Positions 1 to 13,619 are shown, counted from the first letter of the stretch. The stretch: DNA of 64,000 bases from Paramecium pentaurelia (GCA_905183005.1 CAJJDO010000164.1:124001-188000); one strand, 5' to 3'. Notes: generated by a model not told the origin, from the letters alone. Numbers and translations: made by a program.

Positions 1-233
1 GATGGTAAAGTTGAATCATATGATCCTTATGAAATAATTGTACTTAATTAAGCCTTGTTCTAAGGAGTTTCAGATGGATTAATATTTCCCAATAAATTTA
101 AAAAAACATCCACTTCCTCTTCGATCTCATTCTTTTTTTAAAATGTTTAACCATTAAACTATTGTTTATGCAAAAAATCTTCAACTTAAACAAGCAAGTT
201 TTACCTTTCCTTCTTTTTAACTTCCGATGACAT
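1..233 (-). CDS. Unknown protein, N-terminal part (runs off window start)
   Basis: Read on the minus strand with TAA/TAG as Gln, an open frame begins at an ATG at 233 and runs without TGA to the window edge, giving about 77 residues. It starts MSSEVKKKER and contains an acidic stretch (EIEEEVDVFLNLLG) and a hydrophilic end (NPSETPQNKAQL). Residue use is protein-like, whereas the plus strand over the same bases gives a Ser/Phe-rich shadow. I do not recognise a family. The next gene upstream (315-698) is on the same strand and ends about 80 bp before this start, normal spacing for a compact ciliate genome. The C-terminal part is missing, so no function is proposed. Confidence 0.55.
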
Positions 234-314
234 TTTTAATAATAAAATTAATGAAAAAATAGAAAAATCAGTAACTCAGTATTATATATGAATACATTCA
301 AACACATTCATTTA

Positions 315-698
315 TCATGCTTGTATTGGAGTGCTCTCTCTGCTTAGCTTGATCTTACATTTTTTTGACGAATCCAATATAAGTTGGATCACTACACAAA
401 ATACGACAATTAATAGTATGGATAGCACCGTGGCTACTATTATTCTCTTTGATTAATTATCCTTATTTTAAAGATCTAATTCACTTAAACAAATACCCAA
501 TAAATTATAAAATGATGTTCCTTCTAAGTAATCTGCTATTTCTAAAAAGAACACCTAATTTGTTTGAGCCTTCTTTAATTACTATTCTGACATGGTATCT
601 TCAGACATTATTTCAAGTGCTTCAATCTAATCGTAATCACTTTTTAAAGGGAGCTATATGCATCTTACCATTACTAACAAATATATCAATAAAAACAT
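315..698 (-). CDS. Small signal-peptide, single-pass membrane protein (copy 1)
   Basis: The frame starts at 698 with a hydrophobic leader (MFLLIYLLVMVRC). A polar lumenal part follows (FFLEIADYLEGTSFYN), then a basic junction (NKDNQSKR) and one long membrane helix (IIVATVLSILLIVVFCVVIQ), with a short basic tail to the TGA. An intron of 21 nt lies between FYNLL and DLQNKD. This intron also sits at the same place in the paralogue at 23065-23430, and the two proteins match through EIAD, GT.FYN, DLQNKDN and the membrane helix. Predicted topology is type I, about 120 residues. No enzyme motif is visible and the family is not one I can name. The paralogue supports this being a real expressed gene rather than chance. 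Confidence 0.7.
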
Positions 699-3208
699 AT
701 AATATATTAATAAACGTTTTTCAAAATATTAAATAACTCTATATCATTCAATAAGTATAAAAAAAATACTTCTTTTATTTATTTTCCAAGTTAAACTATT
801 ATGAAAAATTATTAACCTTAATCAAATAATCTATTTTATCAATAAATACTTTTACCATAATATTATATTTTTAAAACTATTTATAATTATTGACAAATTA
901 CAGTAAGATAATCATTCCTTAAAATTTAAACAAATAAACTATTATAAAATATAAACATGTTAAAGTGGAATTATTAGAGATAATTTATATATTTATGAAA
1001 GAAAATTAAACATTTAAAATATACTATTTTTATATATTTAATAAACTTATGAGTATTAGATTCTAATTCAATTAGAATACANNNNNNNNNNNNNNNNNNN
1101 NNNNNNNNNNNNNNNNNNNNNNNNNNNNNNNNNNNNNNNNNNNNNNNNNNNNNNNNNNNNNNNNNNNNNNNNNNNNNNNNNNNNNNNNNNNNNNNNNNNN
1201 NNNNNNNNNNNNNNNNNNNNNNNNNNNNNNNNNNNNNNNNNNNNNNNNNNNNNNNNNNNNNNNNNNNNNNNNNNNNNNNNNNNNNNNNNNNNNNNNNNNN
1301 NNNNNNNNNNNNNNNNNNNNNNNNNNNNNNNNNNNNNNNNNNNNNNNNNNNNNNNNNNNNNNNNNNNNNNNNNNNNNNNNNNNNNNNNNNNNNNNNNNNN
1401 NNNNNNNNNNNNNNNNNNNNNNNNNNNNNNNNNNNNNNNNNNNNNNNNNNNNNNNNNNNNNNNNNNNNNNNNNNNNNNNNNNNNNNNNNNNNNNNNNNNN
1501 NNNNNNNNNNNNNNNNNNNNNNNNNNNNNNNNNNNNNNNNNNNNNNNNNNNNNNNNNNNNNNNNNNNNNNNNNNNNNNNNNNNNNNNNNNNNNNNNNNNN
1601 NNNNNNNNNNNNNNNNNNNNNNNNNNNNNNNNNNNNNNNNNNNNNNNNNNNNNNNNNNNNNNNNNNNNNNNNNNNNNNNNNNNNNNNNNNNNNNNNNNNN
1701 NNNNNNNNNNNNNNNNNNNNNNNNNNNNNNNNNNNNNNNNNNNNNNNNNNNNNNNNNNNNNNNNNNNNNNNNNNNNNNNNNNNNNNNNNNNNNNNNNNNN
1801 NNNNNNNNNNNNNNNNNNNNNNNNNNNNNNNNNNNNNNNNNNNNNNNNNNNNNNNNNNNNNNNNNNNNNNNNNNNNNNNNNNNNNNNNNNNNNNNNNNNN
1901 NNNNNNNNNNNNNNNNNNNNNNNNNNNNNNNNNNNNNNNNNNNNNNNNNNNNNNNNNNNNNNNNNNNNNNNNNNNNNNNNNNNNNNNNNNNNNNNNNNNN
2001 NNNNNNNNNNNNNNNNNNACATCTATTTAAATAATACTAAATCATAAATTATATATTATTAATTAAATTAATTAGAATTTAAACTAAATATTTACTATAA
2101 TTTATACTCTTAATATAATAATACCAAAACATAAACATTTATATATAACATATAATAAAAAAACAAAGAGACTTAACAAATACACTAATTTACATAATAT
2201 AAATGCATACTGAATCAGGAAATTAACTTAATAAACATTTACTTAAACTTGGATTTCATATAGGTTAGGGTTGTCAGAAAGTTCAATATATGTTTGTGAA
2301 AAATAAATTCCAAAAGGCATTCAACTTTAAACTTAATTTTATTTTTAGATAAAATTTTCTTGAGTGTTTGAAGAATAATATTAAATTTTCTTAAATATAA
2401 GAACTTTTAGAATCAATAATTGATCTTGGCACTCTTAATTTGCACATGTAAAACATCAAGAAAAGATAAATACTTGTAAACATCATTATTAAGTTAATCA
2501 TTATACAAAAATGATTATGATAGCAAAATCATTTAAATTTTAAATGATAATAATCAATTTTTCATAATATATTTCAGTAATATTAATATAATGAAATTTA
2601 AATTTAACACAAATACTAACATAATCAACTTGGGTTAGTTAATATTAATTTGTAAACTGTTATGGAGGTTTAAAGAAAGAAATATGATTATCAATAAAGG
2701 GATGATGTAACTGGGAAGAATCATTGAAAATCCTATATGTAATGTTCAAGTCAAACAGGATTCAATCGATATAAAAAATGATTAAAAATAAATGTGGAAA
2801 TTCTACAATTTATGAAAAATTAATTTCTATAAATATTTTCAATAAATTTAAAAATAATCAAATTATCCTTATAAAGATTATAATAATTTTATAAGAAAAA
2901 TAACTATTTAGTATTTATGAAAAGTATATTATATAAATTAATTTTGATAAAGAATAAATATATAACAAAAATAGTTATTATTATGATATTTAAATAAAAT
3001 CATTGAAATTGAAAGTTAAATATACTATTTGAATTAGATTTTAAAAATATTAGGTTGTTAATAATTTTAATTTCTAGCTTTCTTATTGAATTATTAATAG
3101 TAATATTTATTATGAAATAATATATACCTTTTCTTTAAATTGATCTTAAATGAAATTTGTATTGAATTTACAATGTAAAAATAAAATATATTAAATTTAT
3201 TTATTAAA
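699..3208. other. Intergenic A+T-rich DNA with assembly gap
   Basis: Outside the run of N, this stretch shows no frame with protein-like composition on either strand; short TGA-free runs are A/T-rich and have no recognisable motif. A gene could be hidden in the gap. Confidence 0.5.
1082..2018. other. Assembly gap (937 N)
   Basis: A continuous run of N. The apparent reading frame across it is an artefact of translating N and encodes nothing known. Confidence 0.99.
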
Positions 3209-4689
3209 ATGCAGACATTAAATGATTATGAAATAATAGAAAAATTGGGTTCTGGTTCATATGGGGATGTAATGTTGGCGAAATAGAAAGAGAATGGATA
3301 ATTAGTTGCAATTAAAACTTTAGAGAAAAGATTATTAATAAAGGTGAGCTAATTTGTTTATAAAAAGGAAAAAAAATAATATTAGGTTTTTATTGAAAAA
3401 GAAGTGTTAACATAAGTGAAGCATCCTGGATTGATAAATTTAATTGCTAGTTTTTAGAGTTCATCATAAATTTATTTGGTGCTTGAATTTGTAGAGGGAG
3501 GAGATTTTGCAAATTTTCTGAAAATTAATAGTAAAAATGCAGTTTATTATGTTAGAAAATATTTCTTAATAAAATATAGTTTTTTATTCAGCAGAGATTG
3601 TCAGCATATTGGAATAGTTACATTCACATGGTATAGCTCATAGGGACGTGAAGGTAATAAGTTTATAATGATAAAAAGCCAGAAAACATCATGGTAGCAA
3701 ATAATTTACATATAAAAATGATTGACTTTGGAACAGCAAATTTTTTTGATGAGAGAGGGTTACCAGAGAGTGTAAGAGACAAATTAAATGAATTACGCGA
3801 AGTGAGTTAATAAGATGAAAGATTCATGGATGAAATTGATTAATATTAATAAAAACACAAAGCAACATTTGTAGGGACAGCTGAATATGTATCACCAGAA
3901 TTATTAGAGGATGATGTATGTGGTCCTTAAGCAGATTTATGGGCATTGGGGTGCATAATTTACAAAATGTTTACAGGAATAACTCCTTTTTGTGATTAGA
4001 CAGAATATTTAGTATTTTAGAAGGTCAGAGCTTGTCAGTATTAGAAGAATAATAAAATTCCTTAAGAAGCAATGGATTTGATAAGTAAATTATTAGTAAG
4101 AGATCCGTTGAGCAGATTGGGAGGAGGATTGCCTAGTATAATTTATTTATATTAAGATTCAAAGAATACTTATAGAGAACTAAAAAGCCATCCTTTCTTT
4201 AAAGAGATAAATTGGGATTAATTGTGGAGTAGAAAGGGACCAGATGATGTGTAAATACATTTGAAGAAGTAGAGTTAAAAATAGGAATTATAGTTAAAAA
4301 AATAAAGTTCAGCTTTAAAGCCAGAAGTTGTATTAACTGGATTAGTGAATAAGAAGACTGGTTAGTGAGATGAATATTATAGGTTGGATGATTTATAAGT
4401 TACGTAATATGATTTTGTATGATTACGAGATTCCAAAATTGGAATATTTTGATCCAAATACAGGAATGAAGAAAGTAAGTAAAGAATTTATGATTAAAAG
4501 GGATAAATTATATTGGATAAGAATGTGATAATAGAATTACTAAAAGGGCAATTCAATATTGATGTGCCTAATAAAAAAAAATATTACTTTAAAGTATAAC
4601 TGTTATTAAGTTAGGAATGTGAACATCCAGCATAATTATGGGTTGATAAGATTAAAGATATTATGAAGAAAAGACTTAATTATGAATGA
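3209..4689 (+). CDS. PDK1: 3-phosphoinositide-dependent protein kinase 1 (PDK1-like)
   Basis: An AGC-group Ser/Thr kinase that in other eukaryotes phosphorylates the activation loop of kinases such as Akt, S6K and SGK. The kinase domain begins at residue 6 (YEIIEKLGSGSYGDV) and has HRDVKPEN, DFGTAN and the PDK1-type activation loop FVGTAEYVSPELL, followed by DLWALGCIIYKMFTG. The C-terminus carries a PH domain (VLTGLVNKKTG, then LEYFDPNTG, ending with WVDKIKDIMKKR), the lipid-binding module expected in PDK1. Five introns of 22 to 26 nt restore the frame: after LLIK, after LKIN, inside HRDVK/PEN, before WMIYKL and after NTGMKK. The start was chosen because it leads directly into the glycine loop; there is no N-terminal extension. 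An AGC kinase with a hydrophobic motif, a plausible substrate, is encoded at 28.4 kb. Confidence 0.93.
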
Positions 4690-4708
4690 TTATTTGCATA
4701 GTTATGAT

Positions 4709-7502
4709 TCATTAAAAAAAGTCTTTAGGAAATTTATTACCAGCTCTGACTCTAATTTTAAGAGGTATTTTTTCTTCTGATTCATTTCTTATGAGTTAAC
4801 TCTTTTTATTAAACTTATTATTTAGTTCTTGAGTGGAGAGTAACAATAATTCGAGAATGTTTTCGTTATCAACTTTTTCAAGTTCAATTTTAAGATTGCG
4901 AGCCACTTAAAGATTACTTTTGCTGTCATGTTCAAACCCAATAGAATCATTGTTTTGAGGAGAGTTAAAGAAATATTTTTTCTTTTGTGTAATGACACCT
5001 TCTCGATCTGGATTGTTATTTAATTTTTAAGTATTAATTGAATTTCTTCTCATCTATGATAATATATCTCTAGACTCATTAAGTCTACTTGAGATAGGTT
5101 ATTTTATTGATTATTGTTAAGCATTATTCTATAATAGAGTGTTAATATTACAATATGAATGGAGATTTTGGATGATTTGCTTTATAAATTTTGTTATTAT
5201 TATTTGAGTTTAACCTTAAGTATTTCTTTGCTTGTTATATATGTTTAATAGGAAGTGGGTTATTTATTATGTTTAGGACTTTAATTAAATACATCTATAA
5301 CTTTGATTCTTTCACTTGATTTACATTTTTCTTCACTACTTTATCGCTTAATTAATTGATTTCTTTGAGTTTATGAAACAGATCTATATTTATATGCTTC
5401 ATCTCTTTTTGTAATGAGTAGATCCAATCCTTTCTTAGGAGTATTGTCAATAGAGGATTGATTATTATTCTCTAAGATGATTTTACTTAATTACTAGATA
5501 ATATTTATTGTGCATATAGACTTAGATTAGTCTATTTTGTTTGAGGCTTAATAATTTTGGAATGTTGATGCTCAATGGACCCAAAATTGAGTTAAATTTT
5601 TGGAGAACTATAATCAATAGTTCTTTAAGTTAAATCTTAATTAATGAATTCTAAGGTGATATACTAATAATACTTGCTTTAGTGAATCCTTAAAAGTCTA
5701 ATTTTGGCTTTAGATTAATTTTCTTGGATCTTATTTATTCGTTAGAATAATACGACGAGAGATATTTTTTGAGCATTATTTTAACTATTTTAATATATAA
5801 TTATAATAAGTGTAATATTGTAATTCAGTTCTTCAATTATGTTGAGGAAATAGTCTTGATCTAATCGAACAACATCTTCAATTCTAGATGTTTACTAGTC
5901 AATGATTCATATTCAGCAATAATATCCTAATTCTAATCTTCTAATGATTCACATTTTTGCATAGCTTCTTTGAATTTCTCTTAATAATAATCTCTTTCAT
6001 CTGTTATTGGATCTACAACTTTTTTTAATTCTATTTCAATTTATTATCTAAACCAATTATCCAAAGATTATTATAATTCTGCAAATTAAGCTTAATAATA
6101 TTATGTCAATTCACTAATTTTTTGTGTATTTTATTCATTTTCTATTTTTGCATTCTATAAATCATTATCTTATTATTCAATCATATACTTCTAATCTTGA
6201 ATTTATTATTCATAATTTTATTTTTCATTTTCAAATATAGTTCTTAATTAATTAATTTCTTGTTGTGATGATTAATACTGTTATTTTAATGTTTCATTAA
6301 TACTACTTAATCTCTTGTATTAATCAAGAATATTATCCTATTATTCTTATAATACATTTTTGCTTAATTCTAAATTTTCAATATCTAAGGTAAGTTATTA
6401 GTTTGTTTTCATGACTTCTTATGATTATAAAATAGAAGATTACATATTCTTGATTTCTGATTATACATTCTATAATTCATTAAATAATTTAAGATTGTCT
6501 GATTTAAATTTTAATAATTGTTCTTATGAAGTTTGTAATCTATTCTTTAAATATTAAATTTCAGCATCTTTGCTTTCTAAAGATTTAATAAATCCATCTT
6601 AATCATTTTAACATACTTCTACTAATAATTCAAGTTCTTTGACTTAAGTAACTTAGGTCTTACAATTTGATAATGATTATTATAATTATGTAAGTTCATT
6701 TTTTAATTATGAATTTTCAGTTAATACTCTATTTAATTTCATTTCAACTTCTGCCTTTTATTGTTTTAGTGATTAGATTTAGAATTGAACAACAGAGTAT
6801 TCTTATAATTTCTCTTCATTAAGTAATAACTTCTCTCTTAATTATTTAATAGTATTTTAATCTGATTCTGAGTTATTAGATTAATATTATTATTATAATC
6901 TCTATAACTATTAATACTTTAATTAGATATCATTATAAGATTTCTCTTTCTCTTATAAGAACTTATGTTATAAATCATATTCTTCTTTTAATTTATCATA
7001 TTTAGTTTGTAAATCAGAATTTCCATAACCATGTTTTGTAGTGTGTTAACTATATGTAATAGATTGTTAGATGTTTTCATCTCTTACAGATAATCTATTT
7101 TATTAAGTCTTGAAATCTTATTCACTATTTCTGTGTTTATTGAATTTAATCTATTTGAATTGCAATAGATTTGCATCTTACATTTTTAATCTATCTTCAA
7201 CTGTTTACTAATTATTAACGAGCTATAATGAAAATTCAGATAGTTTATCATCCATTCCTCTTTCTGAAACTTAAGTCTTTGAATTATATTATCCAATTCT
7301 ATTTGGTGAATTTGTTGATCTATACAATTCAGGTGCTTTTGGTGGTAAACACTTAATATAAAATTTTGTTTACATTTACAAATACTTGAGCAGGAGATTG
7401 TAAAGATAGTTTCTTATAGTCATTATCAATTTATTATTTTGATATAATGGCTAAGGAACTAAATGGTTATACAAATCTATTCTTTTGATTTGATTATCTC
7501 AT
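4709..7502 (-). CDS. Long coiled-coil protein
   Basis: A minus-strand frame from ATG at 7502 to TGA at 4709, about 900 residues, rich in Gln, Lys, Glu and Leu with heptad-like runs (for example KYDKLKEEYDLQHKFLQEKE). The N-terminus is basic and polar (MRQSNQKNRFVQPFSSLA); the C-terminus ends EEKIPLKIRVRAGNKFPKDFF. At least two short introns are seen: 28 nt after SPAQVF and 23 nt after ISIHI. I followed both ends codon by codon; the middle was checked for composition and partial frame only, so a further intron could be missed. Filament-like or centrosome/cilium-type coiled-coil proteins look like this, but no family could be assigned. It converges on PDK1 with 19 bp between stop codons. Confidence 0.75.
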
Positions 7503-7826
7503 TGGTGATATAGAATTTTGGGTATGCTATGTAACCAAATAATCATATTTCAAAGGTGATATTGGATGAGAATTCTAAACTGAATGTTGAAGAGATGCAG
7601 TTGTAGGTCTTCGTTAAGTATGGGTTTCATTATGTTGAATATCAGCATTGCTCATTAACGTTCAAATTATTAAAATATAATAAAGCATTTTTATATTTTA
7701 TTGTTAGAGATTTAGATTGGATAGTGTATTTGAGTATAATAGAACCAATAATTTATTAATAAGAGACTCAACATAATTTCTTCTTTGTATTAATGATTAT
7801 ATTATTCATAATTTATTAATAATAAT
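7503..7826. promoter_or_regulatory. Divergent intergenic spacer
   Basis: About 320 bp between two divergently transcribed genes (start codons at 7502 and 7827). It must hold both promoters, but no recognisable motif is visible. Confidence 0.35.
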
Positions 7827-9335
7827 ATGTTAGATAATAGTGAAATTATAATTAGAGAATCATTGGAAAGCTATCTTAATTATCAACATGTAGATTGTGT
7901 ATTAAAAGTAGAGATGAGTAAACCACATTTAAGATAGAAATATTTTGAATGTTTGTAATTGGAATCATTTGTTGAATTCGTATTGACTTGTTTAGAATTA
8001 GTAAATACAACTGTACTTATGAAACAAAATTATCAATTAAGTCATAAATTGCATTTACAATATTGGAAGATATTCAATGAATTACCTTAACCAAAAGATG
8101 AAATGGTAAGTTTCATTTTAATTGCAGTATGGTTCTTAATACATAGTACAATATTTAAATTACAAACACAAGAAGAAAGAAATAAAATTGATCAAAGATT
8201 TCTTTTCAACTCTTACCATGTTCTATTATATTATATTAATGGATTTTATGTATCAGATGAATTCGTTTAATAATAAGTCGATATGTATCTTAATAATAGA
8301 TATTTGGATTATAGACTCAATTCATTTTAAAAAAAGAATCTCAAAAAATAATAGATGTAACAAACTCAAACTAATTTATTCCCAAATGTTAGCATACCTG
8401 AATTAACATAAGTCTAAGGAGCAACTTAATTTTAAAAAGAATTAAGATTTAGAAAAAAATAAAAAAAATAATAAAGTGAACCTATTCTTGTTGAATAACC
8501 ACCATAATAATTAACAAGAATGGAAAATAGATCAGATAGAAGTGGTCGATTTCCAAACTCTATTAAATTTAATCTTAATCAATTATCACCATCTATTAAT
8601 TCACTATTAAATCTCAGCAATAAGGCTACTCCAAGAGCTAAATTAGTTACACATTAAATTATATCACATAATTTTAATTAAGCTAAAGTATCAAATGTCT
8701 TAAAAAGTTTGGATGAACCAAGAACTACATTAACTTAAATGAAAGAAAGCAGAGATAATGGAAAAGGCTAAAGATTACTTGATAAATATAGAGTTACTTA
8801 ACCACCTCTTGAGTATTTTAAGAAACATCCAAAAGTTGATCATCTTTTTAGAGATATGTTAGAAATGAAGCTTGTTTTATAATAGAGTCATTAACATATT
8901 TATACATCTCCTAGATTAGCAAAAGAAGATTCAACTGCATTAAGAGAAAAATTAACTCAATATTTGGAAGAAAGAACATTAAAATAAAATTTAAATCCAC
9001 AAAATGATATATTATAATAGAGTCCATAATTTGGATCTAATATGATGATTACATATTAACATGTTAGAACACCTAGTGATGGAACAAGAATGTAAGAAAC
9101 ATATTCTGTATTTCCATAAGGTTAAATTAGTTCATTCCTTCAAACACAAATTACACAATCCCCATAACCAAAATCTAATAATAAATTTATTTATGAAGAC
9201 AAAAGAAAACAATATACTGATAGATTCAATAAAGCTACTAGTAATTAAACTACAGATGATAAAATATCTAATTTATAACATAATCTACTAGTTAAACAAC
9301 ATATGATTTAATAACATTTAAAAAAATAGCATTGA
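7827..9335 (+). CDS. Unknown protein, single exon
   Basis: A TGA-free frame of 502 codons from ATG at 7827, needing no intron: a GT..AG pair near 8106 would break the frame, so I read through it. The N-terminal 170 residues look globular (RESLESYLNYQHVDCVLKVE, then FVEFVLTCLELVNTTVLM) and include a hydrophobic stretch (MVSFILIAVWFLIHSTIF) that could be a membrane helix or a buried helix. The rest is low-complexity, rich in Gln, Asn and Ser, with a possible short linear region (FKKHPKVDHLFRDMLEMK). The family is not recognised. A LisH-like dimerisation segment near the start (IRESLESYLNYQ) is possible but unproven. Confidence 0.72.
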
Positions 9336-9580
9336 TTTATTAATTATATAGAATTCATTATGTTACTTTTATAAACTATAATTATATTTATAATCTGAAT
9401 AACTGATTATTTTAAATACTTTTATTATATACATTTATTAATTTACATCCATTAATCATACATAATATATGAATTATTGTTTATTAATCGAGAAAATGAT
9501 AAAAATGTGTTAATTCTAAGAGTATTGATTCAAACTTAATATAATTCTATTATTTTAATAAATATATAATAATAATAGAA

Positions 9581-10864
9581 ATGCCATTAATACCCTGTTT
9601 AAAACATGATGGATCTTATATTCTATATATCAAAATAGATAAAGATAAAACAGAATTGATTTGCGATGAATGTTGCTTACCATTTTACGATAAAAAATTA
9701 CATGCTAATTAATCAGGATTAATTCACATCAAGAGTGTATAATTTCATATTCTACTATGAAAGGTATTAAAATCCCCTTATTTATTGCTATCAAATGATT
9801 AAAATTCTTTCGTATATGATACATTAAATCAATTTGATAAAATTAATGATAAGTTTATTAATAGTTTTCTTGATAAGCTCAATACTCAAATTACGAACAT
9901 TTAAAATGCATTTCAGGTTGTCTAAAAAGAATTAGAAGATTATGCAAATTAATTTCTAAATATGAAATAGAAATTTAAGAATGAATTGGAAAAAGTAATA
10001 TTTATAACATAATAGATTATACAATTTGATTAATTTAAATAAATTATAGTGAATCTTGAAAATTTAGGAAATTCAATAAAGTCTGAAGATTTAGAAATAA
10101 ATGAAAAGATTCTCTACAAATATTTATAAGATATAAAAAATATTGATTATAACTAATTATATTTTCTTTTATTAAAGAAAATTGAGGAATTACGAATATA
10201 ATTTAATGATCTTAATAAACAATAATACCCAGAATGTCAAAAATTATAAGAATAATTGAAATCTTTTCATAGTAATTAAATAGAATTCATAAATTAAATT
10301 AAACAAATAACTTTTGATTAAGTATTTTCATCAAAAATATTGTCAGTTTAATTCCTAAATAAGATCATTACTATAATTTCATCTAAACTAAATAAGTAAT
10401 TTATAAACTATCAACGAATATACTTGAGTACTATAGATGGATTAAATGGACAATCCTTTTGGAATAAAGTTAATTAAAAATAAAATTTATTAATGATATT
10501 TAAATCTAAAAGCGGATATATTTTTGGTGCATTTTCTCCATGTAATTGGATATCAAATTGTAATGGTGCTTATGTTTAAGATAATACTTTGTCATCATTT
10601 ATATTTTCATAGACTCATGATTAAATATATCCTATTAAAAAAGGATGTTAAGGAAATGCAATTTATTGTAATCAATCATATGGACCTACTTTTGGTGGTG
10701 GTCATGATATTAATATATCAACAGATTTTTAAGGTGGATATTCTAATTTAGGAAATTCTTATCAATGTGATTAATTCCAATTAAGTAATACGAGTACACA
10801 TTTATTTGGTCAATCAACTCCAAATATAGCAGAATGTGAGATATTGATGTTAACATTTTTATGA
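9581..10864 (+). CDS. TLDc-domain protein with N-terminal Cys/His motif (copy 1)
   Basis: The N-terminus has a B-box-like zinc motif (CLKHDG, then ICDECCLPFYD). A helical, coiled-coil-prone middle follows, and the last 140 residues form a TLDc domain: TIDGLNGQSFW, LLMIFKSKSGYIFGAFSP, SSFIFSQTHD, YGPTFGGGHDI, ECEILMLTFL. TLDc domains in animals are linked to oxidative-stress protection and V-ATPase regulation; here the role is unknown. One 27-nt intron lies after HIKS. The TLDc part is nearly identical at DNA level to the gene at 20379-22735 on the same strand, while the N-terminal parts differ strongly. Ciliates carry many such genes. Confidence 0.88.
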
Positions 10865-11121
10865 ATTATATATATTTTTAGATTTGAATTTAGATTTAAG
10901 TATTTATATTATCTTTAAATGTTTGTTCTTTACATTCAATAATTTGATTTTGAATAGCTTTTACCTTTACTATTTAGTAATCAACTGAAATATATGTAAT
11001 TAAATGATATTAAATCTTGAAATCATTAAATTAAGAAGAACAACTAAACAACGTGTTTTTTTTATGATTAAATAAAAGGATTTCGATGATCTATTACATT
11101 TAAATGTTAATAAAGTGAAGT

Positions 11122-12246
11122 ATGAATTGGTGTTGTATTTAAATCATAAAATATGATAAAATAAAAATATAATACAACTCTAAATAATTTATCACATTTA
11201 ATAAGTGTTTTTCTTTTAAAATCAGTCAGAGGAAGTTTATGAGGGAGATACAGATAATTTAACGAACAGATATCAATAAAAAATTAGGAGGAATAATTTA
11301 ATAACAAAGAAAAATAGAGATTACATTTTAAATCCCTCAGAAATTCAACATTTATCAAAAATAATCTAACTCTAATAAATATAATCGGAATTAATTAAAA
11401 GATTTTAAATTTAATATTAAAGCAAAATCTAAGACAATTCTTTGTCATTCTTTACATTAAGGAAAAGAATAGAGTTTTGCAGAATATTAAAATAAGTATA
11501 AAAGAACACTCAAGATGAAATATTAGAAATTCTTTAGTTTATATTTTAGAACTGTATATTTAATTATTTTTTTAATTAATTAGATTTAAATTAAAATTAA
11601 ATAATACTTTCTTAAATAGTATCAATTTATAAAAGGGCTTAAAATTTGGATATTAATCAATCTCAATAAGCAGATACTATGTAAATGGTAATTTTAAACC
11701 TATGTCTGTATCATCAGTTTTTAAATAGCTGTTATATTCCATTCAATTGAAGAAATAGGTAGGTAAATAAATAGTCATTGTTTTACCTTTTTAATGATTC
11801 ATAGATACTATAAATATAAGGTTTATATCAAGATTCATCCTATTGAAAGTATAAACTTATTTGAGTATTTCTGTTTAACTTTGAGTTTAGTATTATTTGA
11901 TTAAAAGGTTAAAATAATTCAAATAGATTTTTTTCTGAAAGAAACCTCTGTATGTTATAAATTTGAATGCATTGCCAATTATAGTTATGAATTACTATTA
12001 TTGATGCATATGATAATAAGCGATCTAAAATATAATTAATCTTCTGGTCTTCTGAAATTTAATATGTAGTATAAAATTTTAGTGAAGAGATCAAACAATT
12101 AAAATAAGTTTGATTTTTTAAGATTAGAACAATTTGATTATGTATTCTTTGACAGGTGTTTATTAATTAGGGTACGATTAAATCTTATTATAGCAACTCA
12201 ATCTGAAAACTAAGTTTAAGTATAATTATTATTATTATTGTAATGA
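11122..12246 (+). CDS. Long TGA-free ORF, doubtful membrane-protein-like
   Basis: A frame of 374 codons without TGA, long for DNA this A+T-rich if TGA arises by chance, but its codons are strongly A/T-biased and lack the composition of neighbouring real genes. It has hydrophobic stretches (for example YLIIFLINQIQ and ESINLFEYFCLTLSLVLF), the second recalling C-terminal membrane segments of large ciliate membrane proteins. It may be the decayed C-terminal part of such a gene, or chance. No intron structure is evident and no domain is recognised. The start is simply the first ATG in the open frame. Confidence 0.3.
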
Positions 12247-13619
12247 TTATTTGTCTTTTATTATTTCAATAGTATACACAAATAATATTCATTTTCAACT
12301 TTAGATCTAATTTTTGTTGAATAGTCTAAATAGCTAATCTCTAATAATCTATAAAAAGAGTTTTCTCATAAACTGATATTGAATATTTAAGTCTATTAAA
12401 TTAATTTTATAAATGTTATAATAATTTAGATTACCAAAAATTTTATTAAAATTAAAGCATTATTTCATAGAATGTAATTCTTAAGTAAGATAAACATAAC
12501 TAAAGAATCTTAGAATATCTGAACCTTATTAAGGTGTGTATTAAATATCTTTAAAATCAAAAAATAATTGCAATAAAATTTTTTAATGTAATTTAATTAA
12601 TTAAATCTCATTTAAAATTATAAAATACAAATTATTGTTATTCTTTTAATTAAGAAAATTTTTTTGAAGATACTATTCATAATTTTAGATATTTTAAGAT
12701 ACATTTAATTGTTTTATATTTATTTAATTTTATGACAACCTCATTTATCTGTATTAATAAATAATTATAATATTTGAATTGCTTTTAGACCAAAAAAATA
12801 GATATTAACTTGAAATGTTCTTCATTAAATTTCTCTATTCTTGAATTTCCATTTAGATTATCATTAAGGCCACTCAAATGTTCACAAATATAATAATCAA
12901 TTTCAATCTCTATTCTTCATAATTTCCAACTATAAAATCATTATATTTTTATTAAACTTATTAATTTTTAAATCCAAATTTATTTTAATAATTTTCATCC
13001 AGCATATATATTTGTATTTTTGTTATACTTTCTCTTGAATTCATTATTCAAATAAATTATATTCAATCAAATATCGTTTATCTTTTGAATATTTTATATT
13101 TATTAGATAACTCCAAAAAGATAAGAAATCCTCTATTTATTCAACTTAGCTGTGATGCAAAACCAATCTATACAGTTTTGAATTTTCTACAACAAATTTC
13201 TTAAATATCTTTATACAAAGGAGGATTCAAATAGTTTAATCAAATGACTTAGAAACATAATTATTTATAGGTACCATTTTCATACAGAATTGGAAATCAT
13301 GGTTTTATATCAGCTATAAATATTTTTAGATCGGTATTAATTAAATCTTAAAAAATATCTTCTTAAGAGACATCTCTCTTATTTTCATTCATACTTTTTA
13401 CAGTTTCTTTTTCTATATATAAACAGTAACTTGTTTGGTAGATCCAGGGAACTAAATCATGTTAAATACAATAAATTTTAACTAGATTTTAAATGCAAAT
13501 AGATATCTAAATTAGATTATAATTTTTATTTCTACCTATATTTTAATATCAATTTACCATTCTTTTGTAAATTGTTTGAGATTTTTAGACTGACTTAGAG
13601 GTTATTAGAATTCCTTCAA

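Noticed and set aside
449..736. 95-codon plus-strand frame
   Set aside because: It is the antisense shadow of the membrane-protein gene at 315-698, which has a signal peptide, one membrane helix and a paralogue.
1072..2022. 316-codon frame on the minus strand
   Set aside because: Consists of N-run translation across the assembly gap.
8106..8127. 22-nt GT..AG intron in the gene at 7827-9335
   Set aside because: Removing it breaks the long frame; reading through keeps all 502 codons open.
8188..8406. 72-codon frame on the plus strand
   Set aside because: Out of frame with the 502-codon gene at 7827-9335 that covers it.
10524..10751. 75-codon plus-strand frame, also seen at 22386-22622
   Set aside because: Alternative frame of the TLDc domains, which are clearly coded in another frame in both places.
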